64,000 nucleotides of DNA from Streptomyces pristinaespiralis (GTDB taxonomy: Bacteria > Actinomycetota > Actinomycetes > Streptomycetales > Streptomycetaceae), in assembly GCF_001278075.1 (NCBI RefSeq), contig NZ_CP011340.1, positions 4,092,001 through 4,156,000 on the forward strand. The letters run 5' to 3'. The notes below the pieces were generated by a model. That model was given only the letters and a program-made list of their open reading frames with translations. It did no database searches and had not been told where the DNA came from. Both the position numbers and the translations under genes were made by a program. How positions within the stretch are numbered: the first letter of the stretch is position 1; the number at the start of each line of letters is the position of its first letter. Positions 18,142 through 26,632 of the stretch are shown here, piece after piece.

Positions 18142-18992
18142 GCCTCTTCTCCGGCGCGTACGATCCGTCCGGCCCAGCACAGCCCCGCTGTCTCGAGCAG
18201 CCCTCCGATCACCAGACAGGCGATACCTGCCGGGCTGTGGAACAGCACGTGCAGTGGGTCGGCTCCGAGAGCCCAGCCCATGGCCAGACCCGCGACCGGC
18301 AGCAGTGCCAGCAGCACGATGGTCGACCAGGCACCGGCCAACTGTGCTGCCAGCTCCTCCCGTTGATCCATCTCGGCACGCAGGGACGCCTCCAGGCGGT
18401 CCAGTCCGGCCGCCAGACCGGCACCACCGTCCACCGCGACCCGCCAGCACGCCGCCACCCCGGCCAGTCCTTCCGCACCCGGCTGTCGTGCCGCCGACCG
18501 CAACGCCTCGGGCACGTCTCCGCCGAACCTCGCCGCCGCCAGCACCCGGGCCTCCGCGTCACCGAGGACGTCCGTCGCCCCCACGGCGAAAAGCAGTGCC
18601 TGTGCGGGCTGCAGTCCGGCCCTCAGCTCCCCGGCCGTCGCCCCGCACAGACCGATGACCCCTCGGGCCCGTCGGTCCTCGTCCCTCCGGCGCTCCCGGG
18701 CCCGCAGCCACCGCCGCACCAACGGCACGGCGACGGCTCCCGCTGCCAGCGGCAGCGGGGATTCGCCGGCGACGGCCACCGCCACTCCCGCGGGTAGGCA
18801 CCACCACTCCTTGCGGAACGTGATCACGGGCAGCAGCCCTCTCCAGGACCACCACGGAGGCAGCACCGCCGCCCCCGGGCCGGCGAGCATCAGCCGCGCC
18901 CTGCGCAGCGCCCGCTCCTGCCCAACGGTCAGCAGCCAGGTGGCCGCGACCAGGCACAGCGCCGCCGCGCACATCGACTGGACGACCGTCAC
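18138..18992 (-). CDS. tadB: Type II secretion F-domain protein, TadB-like
   Basis: 284-aa membrane protein. N-terminal hydrophobic helix, a further hydrophobic pair around residues 60-90, a GspF-type cytoplasmic domain (IGLCGATAGELRAGLQPAQAL ... EELAAQLAGAWSTIV) and two C-terminal membrane helices. Partner of TadC in the pilus platform. It begins with GTG at 18992, overlapping the tadA stop by 4 nt. Confidence 0.88.
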   Translation of the reverse strand: MTVVQSMCAAALCLVAATWLLTVGQERALRRARLMLAGPGAAVLPPWWSWRGLLPVITFRKEWWCLPAGVAVAVAGESPLPLAAGAVAVPLVRRWLRARERRRDEDRRARGVIGLCGATAGELRAGLQPAQALLFAVGATDVLGDAEARVLAAARFGGDVPEALRSAARQPGAEGLAGVAACWRVAVDGGAGLAAGLDRLEASLRAEMDQREELAAQLAGAWSTIVLLALLPVAGLAMGWALGADPLHVLFHSPAGIACLVIGGLLETAGLCWAGRIVRAGEEA

Positions 18993-20137
18993 AGCGCATC
19001 ACCGACCAGGGCCCGCAGCCGCTCCCAGCCCGCCTCTGCCGCGAACGCCCCCTTGGCCCATCTCAGGGCCGGCACGGTCACCACCAGTCCCGCGGCGTCC
19101 CGCTCCAGCACATGGATCTCTGCCAGCCGCCGCCTGCCTGCCCCGTCCCGCACGAGGTGGATCACGACCGCGAGGGCGGCTGCCAACTGGCTGTGCAGCG
19201 CGGCCCGATCGAGCCCGGCGGCGGTGCCCAGCGCCTCGAGCCGAGCCGGAACGTCCGCCGCCGCGTTCGCATGGACAGTGCCGCAGCCGCCTTCGTGGCC
19301 TGTATTGAGGGCCGCCAGAAGCTCCGTCACCTCCGCGCCCCGGACCTCTCCGACCACCAGCCGGTCGGGGCGCATCCGCAGCGCCTGTCTCACCAGGTCC
19401 TTCAGGGTCACGCGACCGGCGCCCTCCTGGTTCGCCGTGCGCGACTCCAGCCTCACCACATGCGGGTGCTCGGGTCGCAGTTCGGCCGAGTCCTCGGCAA
19501 GGACGATGCGCTCCCTGTCCCCGACCATCCCCAGGAGGGTGCTCAGCAGCGTCGTCTTCCCCGAACCGGTCCCGCCGCTGATCAGGAACGAGAGTCTGGC
19601 CTCGATCAGCGCCCGCAGCAGCCTGTCCCCGCCGGGCGGCACCGTGCCGGCGGTGACCAGCTCTCCGACGGAGAAGGCTCGGGGCCGCACGACACGCAGC
19701 GAAAGGCACGTCGAGCCCACGGCCACGGGAGGGATCACGGCATGCATCCGTGTCCCGTCGGGCAGACGGGCGTCCACCCAAGGGCGGGCGTCGTCCAGCC
19801 GCCGCTCCGCCACAGCGGCGAGCCGCTGGGCCAGTCTGCGCACCGATCCCGCGTCCGCGAACGTCACCTCGGTGAGCTCCAGGCCCCTGCCCCGGTCCAC
19901 CCACACCCGGTCGGGCGCGGAAACCAGCACGTCCGTCACCGACGGGTCGGCCAGCAGCGGCTCCAGCGGCCCCGTGCCCACCAGCTCGCAACGCAACCGC
20001 TCTGTGCCGCCCAGCACTTCGGCGTCGCCCAGCAGGCGGCCCTGCGCCCGCAGTGCCGCGGCCACGCGGGCCGGTGTGGGCTCCGCACCGCTCTCCGCCA
20101 GGCGCTGCCGTACGGCCTCCAGCAGTCCGGAGCTCAT
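18989..20137 (-). CDS. tadA: Secretion ATPase TadA (CpaF/VirB11 family)
   Basis: 382-aa hexameric-type ATPase. Domains: an N-terminal region to ~residue 100 with the DVLVSAPDRVWVDRGRGLE signature of CpaF proteins; Walker A SGGTGSGKTTLL near residue 190; an Asp box (VLAEDSAELRP); Walker B-like DRLVVGEVRG; and a His box with GHEGGCGTVHANAA. It powers assembly of the Flp-type pilus at the cytoplasmic face. It is coupled by 4-nt overlaps to the CpaE-like gene upstream and tadB downstream. Confidence 0.93.
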   Translation of the reverse strand: MSSGLLEAVRQRLAESGAEPTPARVAAALRAQGRLLGDAEVLGGTERLRCELVGTGPLEPLLADPSVTDVLVSAPDRVWVDRGRGLELTEVTFADAGSVRRLAQRLAAVAERRLDDARPWVDARLPDGTRMHAVIPPVAVGSTCLSLRVVRPRAFSVGELVTAGTVPPGGDRLLRALIEARLSFLISGGTGSGKTTLLSTLLGMVGDRERIVLAEDSAELRPEHPHVVRLESRTANQEGAGRVTLKDLVRQALRMRPDRLVVGEVRGAEVTELLAALNTGHEGGCGTVHANAAADVPARLEALGTAAGLDRAALHSQLAAALAVVIHLVRDGAGRRRLAEIHVLERDAAGLVVTVPALRWAKGAFAAEAGWERLRALVGDAL

Positions 20138-21246
20138 GCGACGCCCTCCCCCACCAGCGCGCGCTCCCAGAAGGCGGTGCAGAACCTGGCAAGCGGTCCG
20201 CGGCCACTGGCGCCCGGTGGCGCTCCGGCGATCTGCGCGGCCACGAGTCCCGGCTCCGTCGGAAGTTCACCGGCGAGCGGCAGTCCGAGGGCACCCGCAA
20301 CCCACTGCTCGTCCAATCCCGGCGCGTACGGCCCGCGGCACACCACCCGCAGGTCCGCCAGGACCATGCCCACGGCGGAGGCCACCCTGTTCGCGGCGGC
20401 GACCGCTCGCAGCTCGCCCGGTACGACCAGCAGACCCAGATCGAGCTGTGCCAAGGCCTCAGCCACCCCTTCGTCGACCCGCCGTGGCAGATCGACGACC
20501 ACCACTCCGCCCCGTCGGCGGGCAGCCGCCAGGACGGACCTCATGGCCTCCGGGGGAACGACGACGGAATCACCGCGGTCCCAGCTGAGCACGCGCAGCG
20601 CATGCAGCTCGGGCAAGGACTCCTCCAGCGCACCTCCGGCGACACGGCCCTTCGAAGCGGCGAAATCCGGCCATCGTCTGCCCTCCGTGTGCTCGCCTCC
20701 GAGGAGCACGTCCAGGCCTCCGCCGAGAGGGTCGCCGTCGACGAGCATCGTGCGCCGCCCGCCGCGGGCGGACGTCACCGCGAGAGCGGTGGCCAGGGTC
20801 GAGGCCCCGGCGCCGCCGCGACCGCCGATCACCCCCACGGTCAGCGCCTGGCGTCCCACACCTTCGACCACGTCCGCGATCCGGTCGACCAGCCAGCTCT
20901 CCGCGTCGGGGAGGCGCAGCACGCAGTCGGCCCCGATCTCCACGGCTCGCCGCCACACGTCCGGGTCGTCCTGGTCCCTGCCCACCAGGAACACCCCGCG
21001 CCTGCGCGAGGCTCCGCGGCAGCGCGCGGCGGCATCGTCGCCGACGAGGACGAGCGGTGCCTCCTCCCAGCCGCCCTTCCGCTCGGGCAGCGAATGGTGG
21101 ACCTCCGGCTCGGCACCCGCCGCCGCGCACAGGCGCAGCAGATCGTCGAGCAGCTCCATGTCCTCGGTGACGATCAAGGGCCCGCCAGGCCGCTCCTCCG
21201 CGGCACGCGGGCGGTCCGATGTGATGGATCCGGCCACGATCTCCAC
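20134..21246 (-). CDS. CpaE-like MinD-family ATPase of the tad operon
   Basis: 370 aa. An N-terminal receiver-like domain (about residues 20-130) precedes a ParA/MinD fold. The P-loop is a relaxed GGRGGAGASTLATAL; a VDGDPLGGGLDVLLGG acidic motif follows. Such 'helicase/secretion neighbourhood' CpaE-like proteins position or regulate pilus assembly; the mycobacterial homologue has been called septum site determining protein. First gene of the tad operon. The annotated GTG at 21246 lacks a well-spaced ribosome site; GTG 21234 sits 8 nt after AGGGG and may be the true start. Confidence 0.87.
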   Translation of the reverse strand: MEIVAGSITSDRPRAAEERPGGPLIVTEDMELLDDLLRLCAAAGAEPEVHHSLPERKGGWEEAPLVLVGDDAAARCRGASRRRGVFLVGRDQDDPDVWRRAVEIGADCVLRLPDAESWLVDRIADVVEGVGRQALTVGVIGGRGGAGASTLATALAVTSARGGRRTMLVDGDPLGGGLDVLLGGEHTEGRRWPDFAASKGRVAGGALEESLPELHALRVLSWDRGDSVVVPPEAMRSVLAAARRRGGVVVVDLPRRVDEGVAEALAQLDLGLLVVPGELRAVAAANRVASAVGMVLADLRVVCRGPYAPGLDEQWVAGALGLPLAGELPTEPGLVAAQIAGAPPGASGRGPLARFCTAFWERALVGEGVA

Positions 21247-21772
21247 CCCTTCCCTCTGCGATCTCGCATCGCTTCGAGATCCGTGATTCCTTCGGCCCGC
21301 GAGTTACGCGGCTGGAATCACGGTGCAGCCCGGTGAAAAATCGTGTGGATCTTGCTGAAAAGCTGTGGACAACTCGCCACTTGTGAATATCCCGGTAGCT
21401 CATACCGGTGAGTCCTTGATGGTCCATGGACGGATCTCGGAGCGACTCTGCAGACTCTCTGGAAGACTCTCGGAGAGCAGCCCGTCGACTACGGTCAGTG
21501 ACGAATTCGGGGGTGAGCCGTCCGGTACCGCTCAGAACCATGGAGGGGCGAAACGATGGCGCCCGAGGCGCGGGATTACCGGGAAAACGTGCCCGGACAT
21601 GCGACGACCCCCGCCGGGGGGGAGAGCGGGGGTCGTCTCTCCGGCCGACTCGGGGGGGGAGGAGCCGGACCGGGTTAGCACGGTCGCGAACGATCCGTGA
21701 CTTCCATGGTGTACCCGAGAGCCTTCTCAGGCAAACCCACAGGCCCCAGCGTACGCCGAATGGCGGGCACAT
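21247..21772. other. Divergent intergenic region between tad operon and HAD gene
   Basis: 526 nt with no convincing gene. 21330-21420 is AT-richer and carries TGTGGATCT (21344-21352), TGTGGACAA (21364-21372, complement of the streptomycete DnaA box TTGTCCACA) and the inverted repeat CCGGTA-5 nt-TACCGG (21392-21408). A strong hairpin lies at 21603-21637. Promoters for both flanking units must be here. Confidence 0.5.
21603..21637. terminator. Strong stem-loop inside a divergent promoter region
   Basis: 12-bp perfect stem GACGACCCCCGC / GCGGGGGTCGTC with an 11-nt purine-rich loop. Neither neighbouring gene ends here, so it either terminates an unannotated short RNA or is a leader element of the HAD gene. 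Confidence 0.6.
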
Positions 21773-22621
21773 ATGCTCTGCCTCGTGGAAAACCACTCCT
21801 TGCCGCGCACAGCCGCCTTCTTTGACCTGGACAAGACGGTCATTGCGAAGTCATCGACTCTGACCTTCAGCAAGTCCTTCTACCAAGGCGGGCTGATCAA
21901 CCGGCGCGCCGTACTGCGTACCGCCTATGCCCAGTTCGTTTTTCTCGCGGGCGGCGCGGACCACGACCAGATGGAGAGGATGCGCGAGTACCTCTCCATG
22001 CTCTGCAAAGGCTGGAACGTCCAGCAGGTCAAGGAGATCGTCGCCGAGACGCTCCACGACCTCATCGACCCGATCATCTACGACGAGGCCGCCTCGCTCA
22101 TCGAGGAGCATCACGCCGCCGGCCGCGACGTGGTGATCGTCTCGACCTCGGGCGCCGAGGTCGTGGAGCCGATCGGCGAGCTGCTCGGCGCCGACCGCGT
22201 GGTGGCCACCCGCATGGTGGTCGGCGACGACGGTTGCTTCACCGGCGAGGTGGGCTACTACGCGTACGGGCCCACCAAGGCGGAGGCGATCCGGGAGCTC
22301 GCCGAGTCCGAGGGGTACGACCTCGCACGCTGTTACGCCTACAGCGACTCGGTCACCGACGTACCCATGCTCGCGGCCGTGGGGCATCCGTACGCGGTGA
22401 ACCCGGGGCGTGGACTCCGCCGCGAAGCGGTCCTGCGGGACTGGCCGATTCTCGACTTCCACCGTCCGGTGCGGTTGAAGCAGCGACTGCCCGGTTTCTC
22501 GATGACACCGCGGCCGGCCCTGGTGGCAATGGCCGCCGTCGGAGCGGCAGCGGCCACGGCGGGGCTCGTCTGGTACGCCAGCCGCCGGCGGACCTCCGCC
22601 GCACAGGCTTCCGCCGGCTGA
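21773..22621 (+). CDS. HAD-superfamily (subclass IB) phosphatase
   Basis: 282 aa. Motif I FFDLDKTV (Asp18, Asp20), motif II VSTSG, motif III Lys in GPTKAEAI, motif IV YSDSVTDVPML: a complete SerB-like phosphatase. It ends in a hydrophobic helix (LVAMAAVGAAAATAGLVWYA) followed by Arg-rich residues, so it is probably tail-anchored. In S. coelicolor the gene at this place is labelled morphological differentiation-associated; the substrate is unknown. A GTG at 21785 giving VENHSL is an alternative start; neither has a strong ribosome site. Confidence 0.9.
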   Translation: MLCLVENHSLPRTAAFFDLDKTVIAKSSTLTFSKSFYQGGLINRRAVLRTAYAQFVFLAGGADHDQMERMREYLSMLCKGWNVQQVKEIVAETLHDLIDPIIYDEAASLIEEHHAAGRDVVIVSTSGAEVVEPIGELLGADRVVATRMVVGDDGCFTGEVGYYAYGPTKAEAIRELAESEGYDLARCYAYSDSVTDVPMLAAVGHPYAVNPGRGLRREAVLRDWPILDFHRPVRLKQRLPGFSMTPRPALVAMAAVGAAAATAGLVWYASRRRTSAAQASAG

Positions 22622-22699
22622 CGCCCACCGCCTCCAGCGCACGGGTGCCTCGGGGCTTCCGGCGCGGGGCGGTCCAGGCAGATCAGCGGCGATCCGGTT

Positions 22700-22997
22700 C
22701 GCCCGTATTTGAACCTAAAAGTAAAGAACTGCAGGCAGGGCTTTCCGATCCGTGGCCGCAGGAGTACAAAGGAGTCACGGCCCGCGAGACCGAGGACATC
22801 CGAAAGGATCATCTGTAACGCAGTAAGGCCCCACGGACCGAGCATGAAAACTGAGCACCCACGCGACGTCGACCCGTCGATTACGGGCCAGCCGCACCAG
22901 GTAACGGGCAAAGTTCCCGACCTGATGGGCAACATTTCGAGGACGCATGGTAACTCGGGGCTCATGCCAGCGGCGGTACCGGAATCGGTACCGCCGC
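22700..22997 (+). ncRNA. Structured non-coding RNA candidate (locus of 6S-like scr3559)
   Basis: The 413-nt gap between the HAD and Fic-like genes has near-even third-position composition in every frame and several local stems: TCCGTGG with CCACGGA (about 22750/22831), ATCC-GAAA-GGAT with a GNRA loop (near 22799-22810), CCCGT-CGATT-ACGGG (near 22874), CACCAGGT-AA-CGGG-7 nt-CCCG-ACCTGATG (near 22895-22926) and GCATG...CATGC. A terminator-like hairpin closes it at 22970-22997. Loops are A-rich on the plus strand, which favours that strand. From memory, S. coelicolor encodes the 6S-like RNA scr3559 between SCO3558 and SCO3559, the counterparts of these neighbours. Ends and strand are estimates. 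Confidence 0.55.
22970..22997. terminator. Hairpin between ncRNA locus and Fic-like gene
   Basis: GCGGCGGTACC-GGAATC-GGTACCGCCGC, an 11-bp perfect stem 38 nt after the Fic-like stop on the minus strand; could serve both strands. Confidence 0.65.
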
Positions 22998-23034
22998 AAC
23001 CCGTTCCAGGCGCTTTTCCGGACCTCAGGCGACC

Positions 23035-23865
23035 TCAGGCGGCGCCGCGCTGAAGCGCCTCGCACACCGCGGTCGATTCCCTGACGCCGAGCTCCACCGC
23101 GCGGCCGCAGTGGGCGATCCACGCGGCCAGCCCCTCCGGCGTCCCGGTCAGATACGCCTCGAAGGCGGCCACATAGGAGGCCCTGCCCTGCTCGGCATGG
23201 CCGACCTCGGCCGGGCAGATCGACTTCGGGTCGAGCCCGCTGCCGACGAGCACGATCCGCTCGGCCGCCCTGGCGACCAGGCCGTTGTACGAACCGAACG
23301 GCCGCAGCGCCAGAAGCTCGCCGTGCACCACCGCAGCGGTCACCAGCGCGGGCGCTTCCGTCCCTGCGATGATCAGCTCCGCCAGGCCCTCCAGCCGGCC
23401 CGTCACCTCGGCGACGTCCGGCAGCGGTGCGTTGATCAGCGGCTCGTCCACCGTCTCGCCGGGCAGGCGCGGCCGCCCCACGGTGTCGTCGTCGACCGCC
23501 CGGCCGGCCGCCACCAGGTGCAGCCGGGCCAGGACGCGCAGCGGCGACTGCCGCCAGATGGAGAGCAGTTGCCCGGCTTCCGCCGTGAGCCGCAGGGCGG
23601 CGCCGACCGTGCGTGCCTCCGGCTCGCTGCCGAAGTCGGTCCGCCTGCGCACCTCTTCCAGCGCCCAGTCCGCCCCGGACAGCGCGGCCGAACCGCGCGC
23701 TCCGCGCAGCGCGGCCTCGGAAGTGATCTCGTTGCTGCGCCGGCGCATGACACGGTGTCCGTAGACCCTGTCGACTGCCTTCCGCACGGAATCCACGGAG
23801 TCGGCAACGCCCGGCAGGGCGCCGAGGGCGGCGAGGGGATCGGCCGACGAGGCGTTCGTACTCAT
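23035..23865 (-). CDS. Fic-fold protein with degenerate active site
   Basis: 276-aa helical protein. Residues 176-199 (TAAVVHGELLALRPFGSYNG then LVAR) align with the Fic core xxxHxxLxxIHPFxDGNGRxxR, but the catalytic His is Arg188, the Asp/Gly of DGNGR are altered and its Arg is Leu; only PF, N-G and the last Arg remain. Upstream, SAALSG (59-64) sits where Fic proteins carry the inhibitory SxxxEG motif, with Ser for Glu. AMPylation activity is therefore unlikely. Fic enzymes normally transfer AMP from ATP to proteins. Databases have labelled relatives 'oxidoreductase' without visible reason. The start is ATG at 23865; promoter space to the divergent ATPase gene is ~100 nt. Confidence 0.75.
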   Translation of the reverse strand: MSTNASSADPLAALGALPGVADSVDSVRKAVDRVYGHRVMRRRSNEITSEAALRGARGSAALSGADWALEEVRRRTDFGSEPEARTVGAALRLTAEAGQLLSIWRQSPLRVLARLHLVAAGRAVDDDTVGRPRLPGETVDEPLINAPLPDVAEVTGRLEGLAELIIAGTEAPALVTAAVVHGELLALRPFGSYNGLVARAAERIVLVGSGLDPKSICPAEVGHAEQGRASYVAAFEAYLTGTPEGLAAWIAHCGRAVELGVRESTAVCEALQRGAA

Positions 23866-23968
23866 AAGTAGCGAGGTTACGCGCGCGAGCGGGTCCGGCC
23901 CACCTTGGAGTGGTCTTCCTCACCCTTCGCGACAACCAGAAGCAATCGCTCCGCTACTCTAGGTGAAC

Positions 23969-24955
23969 ATGAAGATCGCTTTCGTAGGGAAGGGCGGCAG
24001 CGGCAAGACGACCCTGTCCTCCCTGTTCATCCGCCACCTGGCAGCCAACGAGGCGCACGTCATCGCGGTGGACGCCGACATCAACCAGCATCTCGGTGCC
24101 GCGCTCGGTCTCGACGAGGCCGAAGCGGCGGCGCTGCCCGCGATGGGGGCGCACCTGCCGCTGATCAAGGACTATCTGCGCGGCTCCAACCCCCGCATCG
24201 CCTCGGCCGACACGATGATCAAGACCACCCCTCCAGGCGAGGGATCGCGGCTGCTGCGCGTCGTCGAGGACAACCCGGTGTACGACGCGTGCGCCCGTAC
24301 GATCCGGCTCGACGACGGCGACATCCGGCTGATGGCCACCGGCCCCTTCACCGAGTCGGATCTCGGCGTCTCCTGCTACCACTCCAAGGTCGGCGCGGTC
24401 GAGCTCTGCCTGAACCACCTCGTCGACGGCCCGGACGAGTACGTGGTGGTCGACATGACCGCCGGCTCCGACTCGTTCGCCTCCGGGATGTTCACCCGCT
24501 TCGACATGACGTTCCTGGTGGCGGAGCCCACCCTCAAGGGTGTTTCCGTCTACCGCCAGTACAAGGAGTACGCCCGCGACTACGGCGTGAGCCTGAAGGT
24601 CGTGGGCAACAAGGTGCAGGGCCCGGACGACATCACGTTCCTGAGGGAGCAGGTCGGCGACGACCTGCTCGTCACCGTGGGGCACTCCAACTGGGTACGT
24701 GCCATGGAGAAGGGACGTCCGCACCGCTTCGAGCTGTTGGAGGCGGACAACCGCATGGCCCTGCAGAGCCTGCAGAACGCCGCGGAGGACTCCTACGCGG
24801 CCCGCGACTGGGAGCGCTACACCCGTCAGATGGTGCACTTCCATCTGAGGAACGCAGAGAGCTGGGGAAACGCGAGGACGGGGGCGGACCTGGCGGCACA
24901 GGTGGATCCCGCTTTCGTGCTCGGAGAGCACACCCCCGTGGCACAGCCCGGCTGA
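23969..24955 (+). CDS. MinD/CooC-like P-loop ATPase
   Basis: 328 aa. Begins MKIAFVGKGGSGKTTL, a deviant Walker A (KGGxGKT) at the extreme N-terminus, followed by VIAVDADINQHLG and VVVDMTAGSD (Walker B/DxTAG), as in CooC/MinD-type dimeric ATPases used for metal-centre insertion or positioning. The C-terminal ~80 residues are family-specific. ATG 23969 follows AGG at 7 nt; GTG 23963 is possible. It lies divergent to the Fic-like gene and convergent with the deacetylase lipoprotein. No metalloenzyme gene is nearby to name a client. Confidence 0.85.
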   Translation: MKIAFVGKGGSGKTTLSSLFIRHLAANEAHVIAVDADINQHLGAALGLDEAEAAALPAMGAHLPLIKDYLRGSNPRIASADTMIKTTPPGEGSRLLRVVEDNPVYDACARTIRLDDGDIRLMATGPFTESDLGVSCYHSKVGAVELCLNHLVDGPDEYVVVDMTAGSDSFASGMFTRFDMTFLVAEPTLKGVSVYRQYKEYARDYGVSLKVVGNKVQGPDDITFLREQVGDDLLVTVGHSNWVRAMEKGRPHRFELLEADNRMALQSLQNAAEDSYAARDWERYTRQMVHFHLRNAESWGNARTGADLAAQVDPAFVLGEHTPVAQPG

Positions 24956-24961
24956 TGACAT

Positions 24962-25001
24962 GGGCCGGTCCCGTCCCCGGACTCCGGGACGGGACCGGCC
25001 C
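24962..25001. terminator. Bidirectional terminator between convergent genes
   Basis: 16-bp perfect stem GGGCCGGTCCCGTCCC / complement with an 8-nt loop, 7 nt after the ATPase stop and 33 nt after the lipoprotein stop on the other strand. Confidence 0.88.
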
Positions 25002-25033
25002 GACATGCGCGCGGCGTCAGGCGCCGGCTGCCC

Positions 25034-26344
25034 TCAGCTCTTCTCGGCCGGCTCGGCCGCCGCCTTCCCGGCCGGCTTCTTGGCAGGCTTCTCGGCCGGC
25101 GGGGCCGCCGGAGCCACGGGCTTGGCCAGGAACTGGGTCCACCCGCCCTTCGGCGCCTGGCCGACATCGAGACCCCGCAGCTTCTCGAGGACCTTCGGGT
25201 CCTGCGCGTCCAGCCAGTCCACGAGTTGGCGGAACGACACGCACTTCACGTCGCTCTTCACGCAGACCGTGGCGATCGTCTGCTCGATGGCGCGCATGTA
25301 AGTGCCGCCGTTCCAGGACTCGAAGTGGTTGCCGATGATCAGCGGTGCGCGGTTGCCCTTATAGGCACGGTCGAAGGCCTGGATCAGGCCGTCACGCATC
25401 TGGTTGCCCCAGTAGGTGTGCTTGGAGGGGTCACCCTTGACGGTGCCGGACTGGTTGACCATGAAGTTGTAGTCCATCGCCAGCGTCTCGAAGGCGCGGC
25501 CGGGCACCGGGACCATCTGGAGGGAGAGGTCCCACAGACCGAGTTCCTTCTTCGGCCAGACCTGGTTGTTGACGCCGCTGGTGTCGTAGCGGAAGCCCAG
25601 CTCGCTCGCGGCGCGGATGAAGTTGTCCCGTCCCTCGAGGCACGGAGTACGGGCGCCGATGAGTTCCTTGTCGTAATCGAACGGGAGGGGTTCCATGGAG
25701 GCGAGGCCCGCGTTCGTCTTCCAGTTCTTGACGAACGACTTGGCCTGGCTGATCTCGCTCTTCCACTCCTCTACGGACCAGGTGCCCACCCCGCCGTCCT
25801 TGCCGCAGAAGTGGCCGTTGAAGTGGGTCCCCACCTCGTTGCCTTCCAGCCAGGCGGCGCGCAGCTCGCGAACGGTGTCCTTGATCCCGTCGATGTCGTT
25901 GAAGCCGATGTCGGAGCGGCCGGCCGAGTGCTGCGGCGGGTTGTACATCGACCGCTTCTCCTCGGGGAGGAGATAGACGCCGCTGAGGAAGTACGTCATC
26001 GTCGCGTCGTACTTCTTGCCGACTTCGCGGAAGTGCGAGAACAGCTTCTGGCTGTCCTCGCCGGCACCGTCCCAGGAGAAGACCACGAACTGCGGGGGCT
26101 TCTGGCCGGGCTTGAGGCGCTCGGGCCGGAGGAGCCCGGGCTGGGCGCCGGTGAACGCCGTCGATCCGTCACCGATGAGGCGTACGGCGCTCTTCGGCGC
26201 GGCGACACCTTCCTTCCCCCCGGAAGCGCCCTGTTCACCGGCCGAGCCGCCCGGCGCCTTCGAGCCGGAACACGCTGCGAGACCTGCGATCAGCGCCGTG
26301 GCGACCGTGCCGACGGCGACGACCCTCTTCGTGGCGGCCAACAT
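25034..26344 (-). CDS. Polysaccharide deacetylase-like lipoprotein
   Basis: 436 aa. A lipoprotein signal with the lipobox LAACSG is followed by a Gly/Ser linker. The domain beginning FVVFSWDGAGE has the carbohydrate esterase 4 metal triad: Asp in FSWDGA, and the two His in GTHFNGHFCG. An Arg in ARTPCLEG follows as in motif 3. These enzymes remove acetyl groups from N-acetylated sugars of cell wall or chitin; the sequence style is close to the chitin deacetylase-like branch. The C-terminus is a low-complexity Lys/Ala/Pro tail (KPAKKPAGKAA). The start is ATG at 26344. Likely acts outside the membrane; substrate undetermined. Confidence 0.85.
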   Translation of the reverse strand: MLAATKRVVAVGTVATALIAGLAACSGSKAPGGSAGEQGASGGKEGVAAPKSAVRLIGDGSTAFTGAQPGLLRPERLKPGQKPPQFVVFSWDGAGEDSQKLFSHFREVGKKYDATMTYFLSGVYLLPEEKRSMYNPPQHSAGRSDIGFNDIDGIKDTVRELRAAWLEGNEVGTHFNGHFCGKDGGVGTWSVEEWKSEISQAKSFVKNWKTNAGLASMEPLPFDYDKELIGARTPCLEGRDNFIRAASELGFRYDTSGVNNQVWPKKELGLWDLSLQMVPVPGRAFETLAMDYNFMVNQSGTVKGDPSKHTYWGNQMRDGLIQAFDRAYKGNRAPLIIGNHFESWNGGTYMRAIEQTIATVCVKSDVKCVSFRQLVDWLDAQDPKVLEKLRGLDVGQAPKGGWTQFLAKPVAPAAPPAEKPAKKPAGKAAAEPAEKS

Positions 26345-26632
26345 CCGCCCACCTCATTCCTGTGCCAATACGACTGTCTGACGACGGTGCATACGGAGCC
26401 GTCAAAGTCGCATCGCGATGAGCGGGGAGAGAGGGCGACGAGCCGATATGAAATTACTAATCACCACATCGGGTGAAACATTGCCCTATTTGCACGGAAA
26501 ATAATGCCCGAGTCTTTACTCTGCATTACGATCCATTTACCGAACGTTTGAAGTATCCCGCCGCTGTACGCCGTGACCCACGGCCGCGTCCCCCCATTCC
26601 GCGACCGCGCTGCCCCGGAGGAGACGGGAAAC
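26345..26632 (+). promoter_or_regulatory. AT-rich upstream region of the SulP-carbonic anhydrase gene
   Basis: 26430-26560 has runs such as GAAATTACTAATCACC and GCACGGAAAATAATGCCCGA, far lower GC than anything within several kb. It holds the divergent promoters for the lipoprotein gene (minus) and the fusion gene (plus). No palindromic operator stands out. Confidence 0.5.

Noticed and set aside
21365..21700. 111-codon plus-strand ORF in the divergent region
   Set aside because: No ribosome site, mixed codon bias, and it spans the 21603-21637 hairpin.
22775..22960. Possible small protein starting MRPRNVAHQVGNF on the minus strand
   Set aside because: Third positions are not GC-biased and the sequence is better explained as structured RNA.
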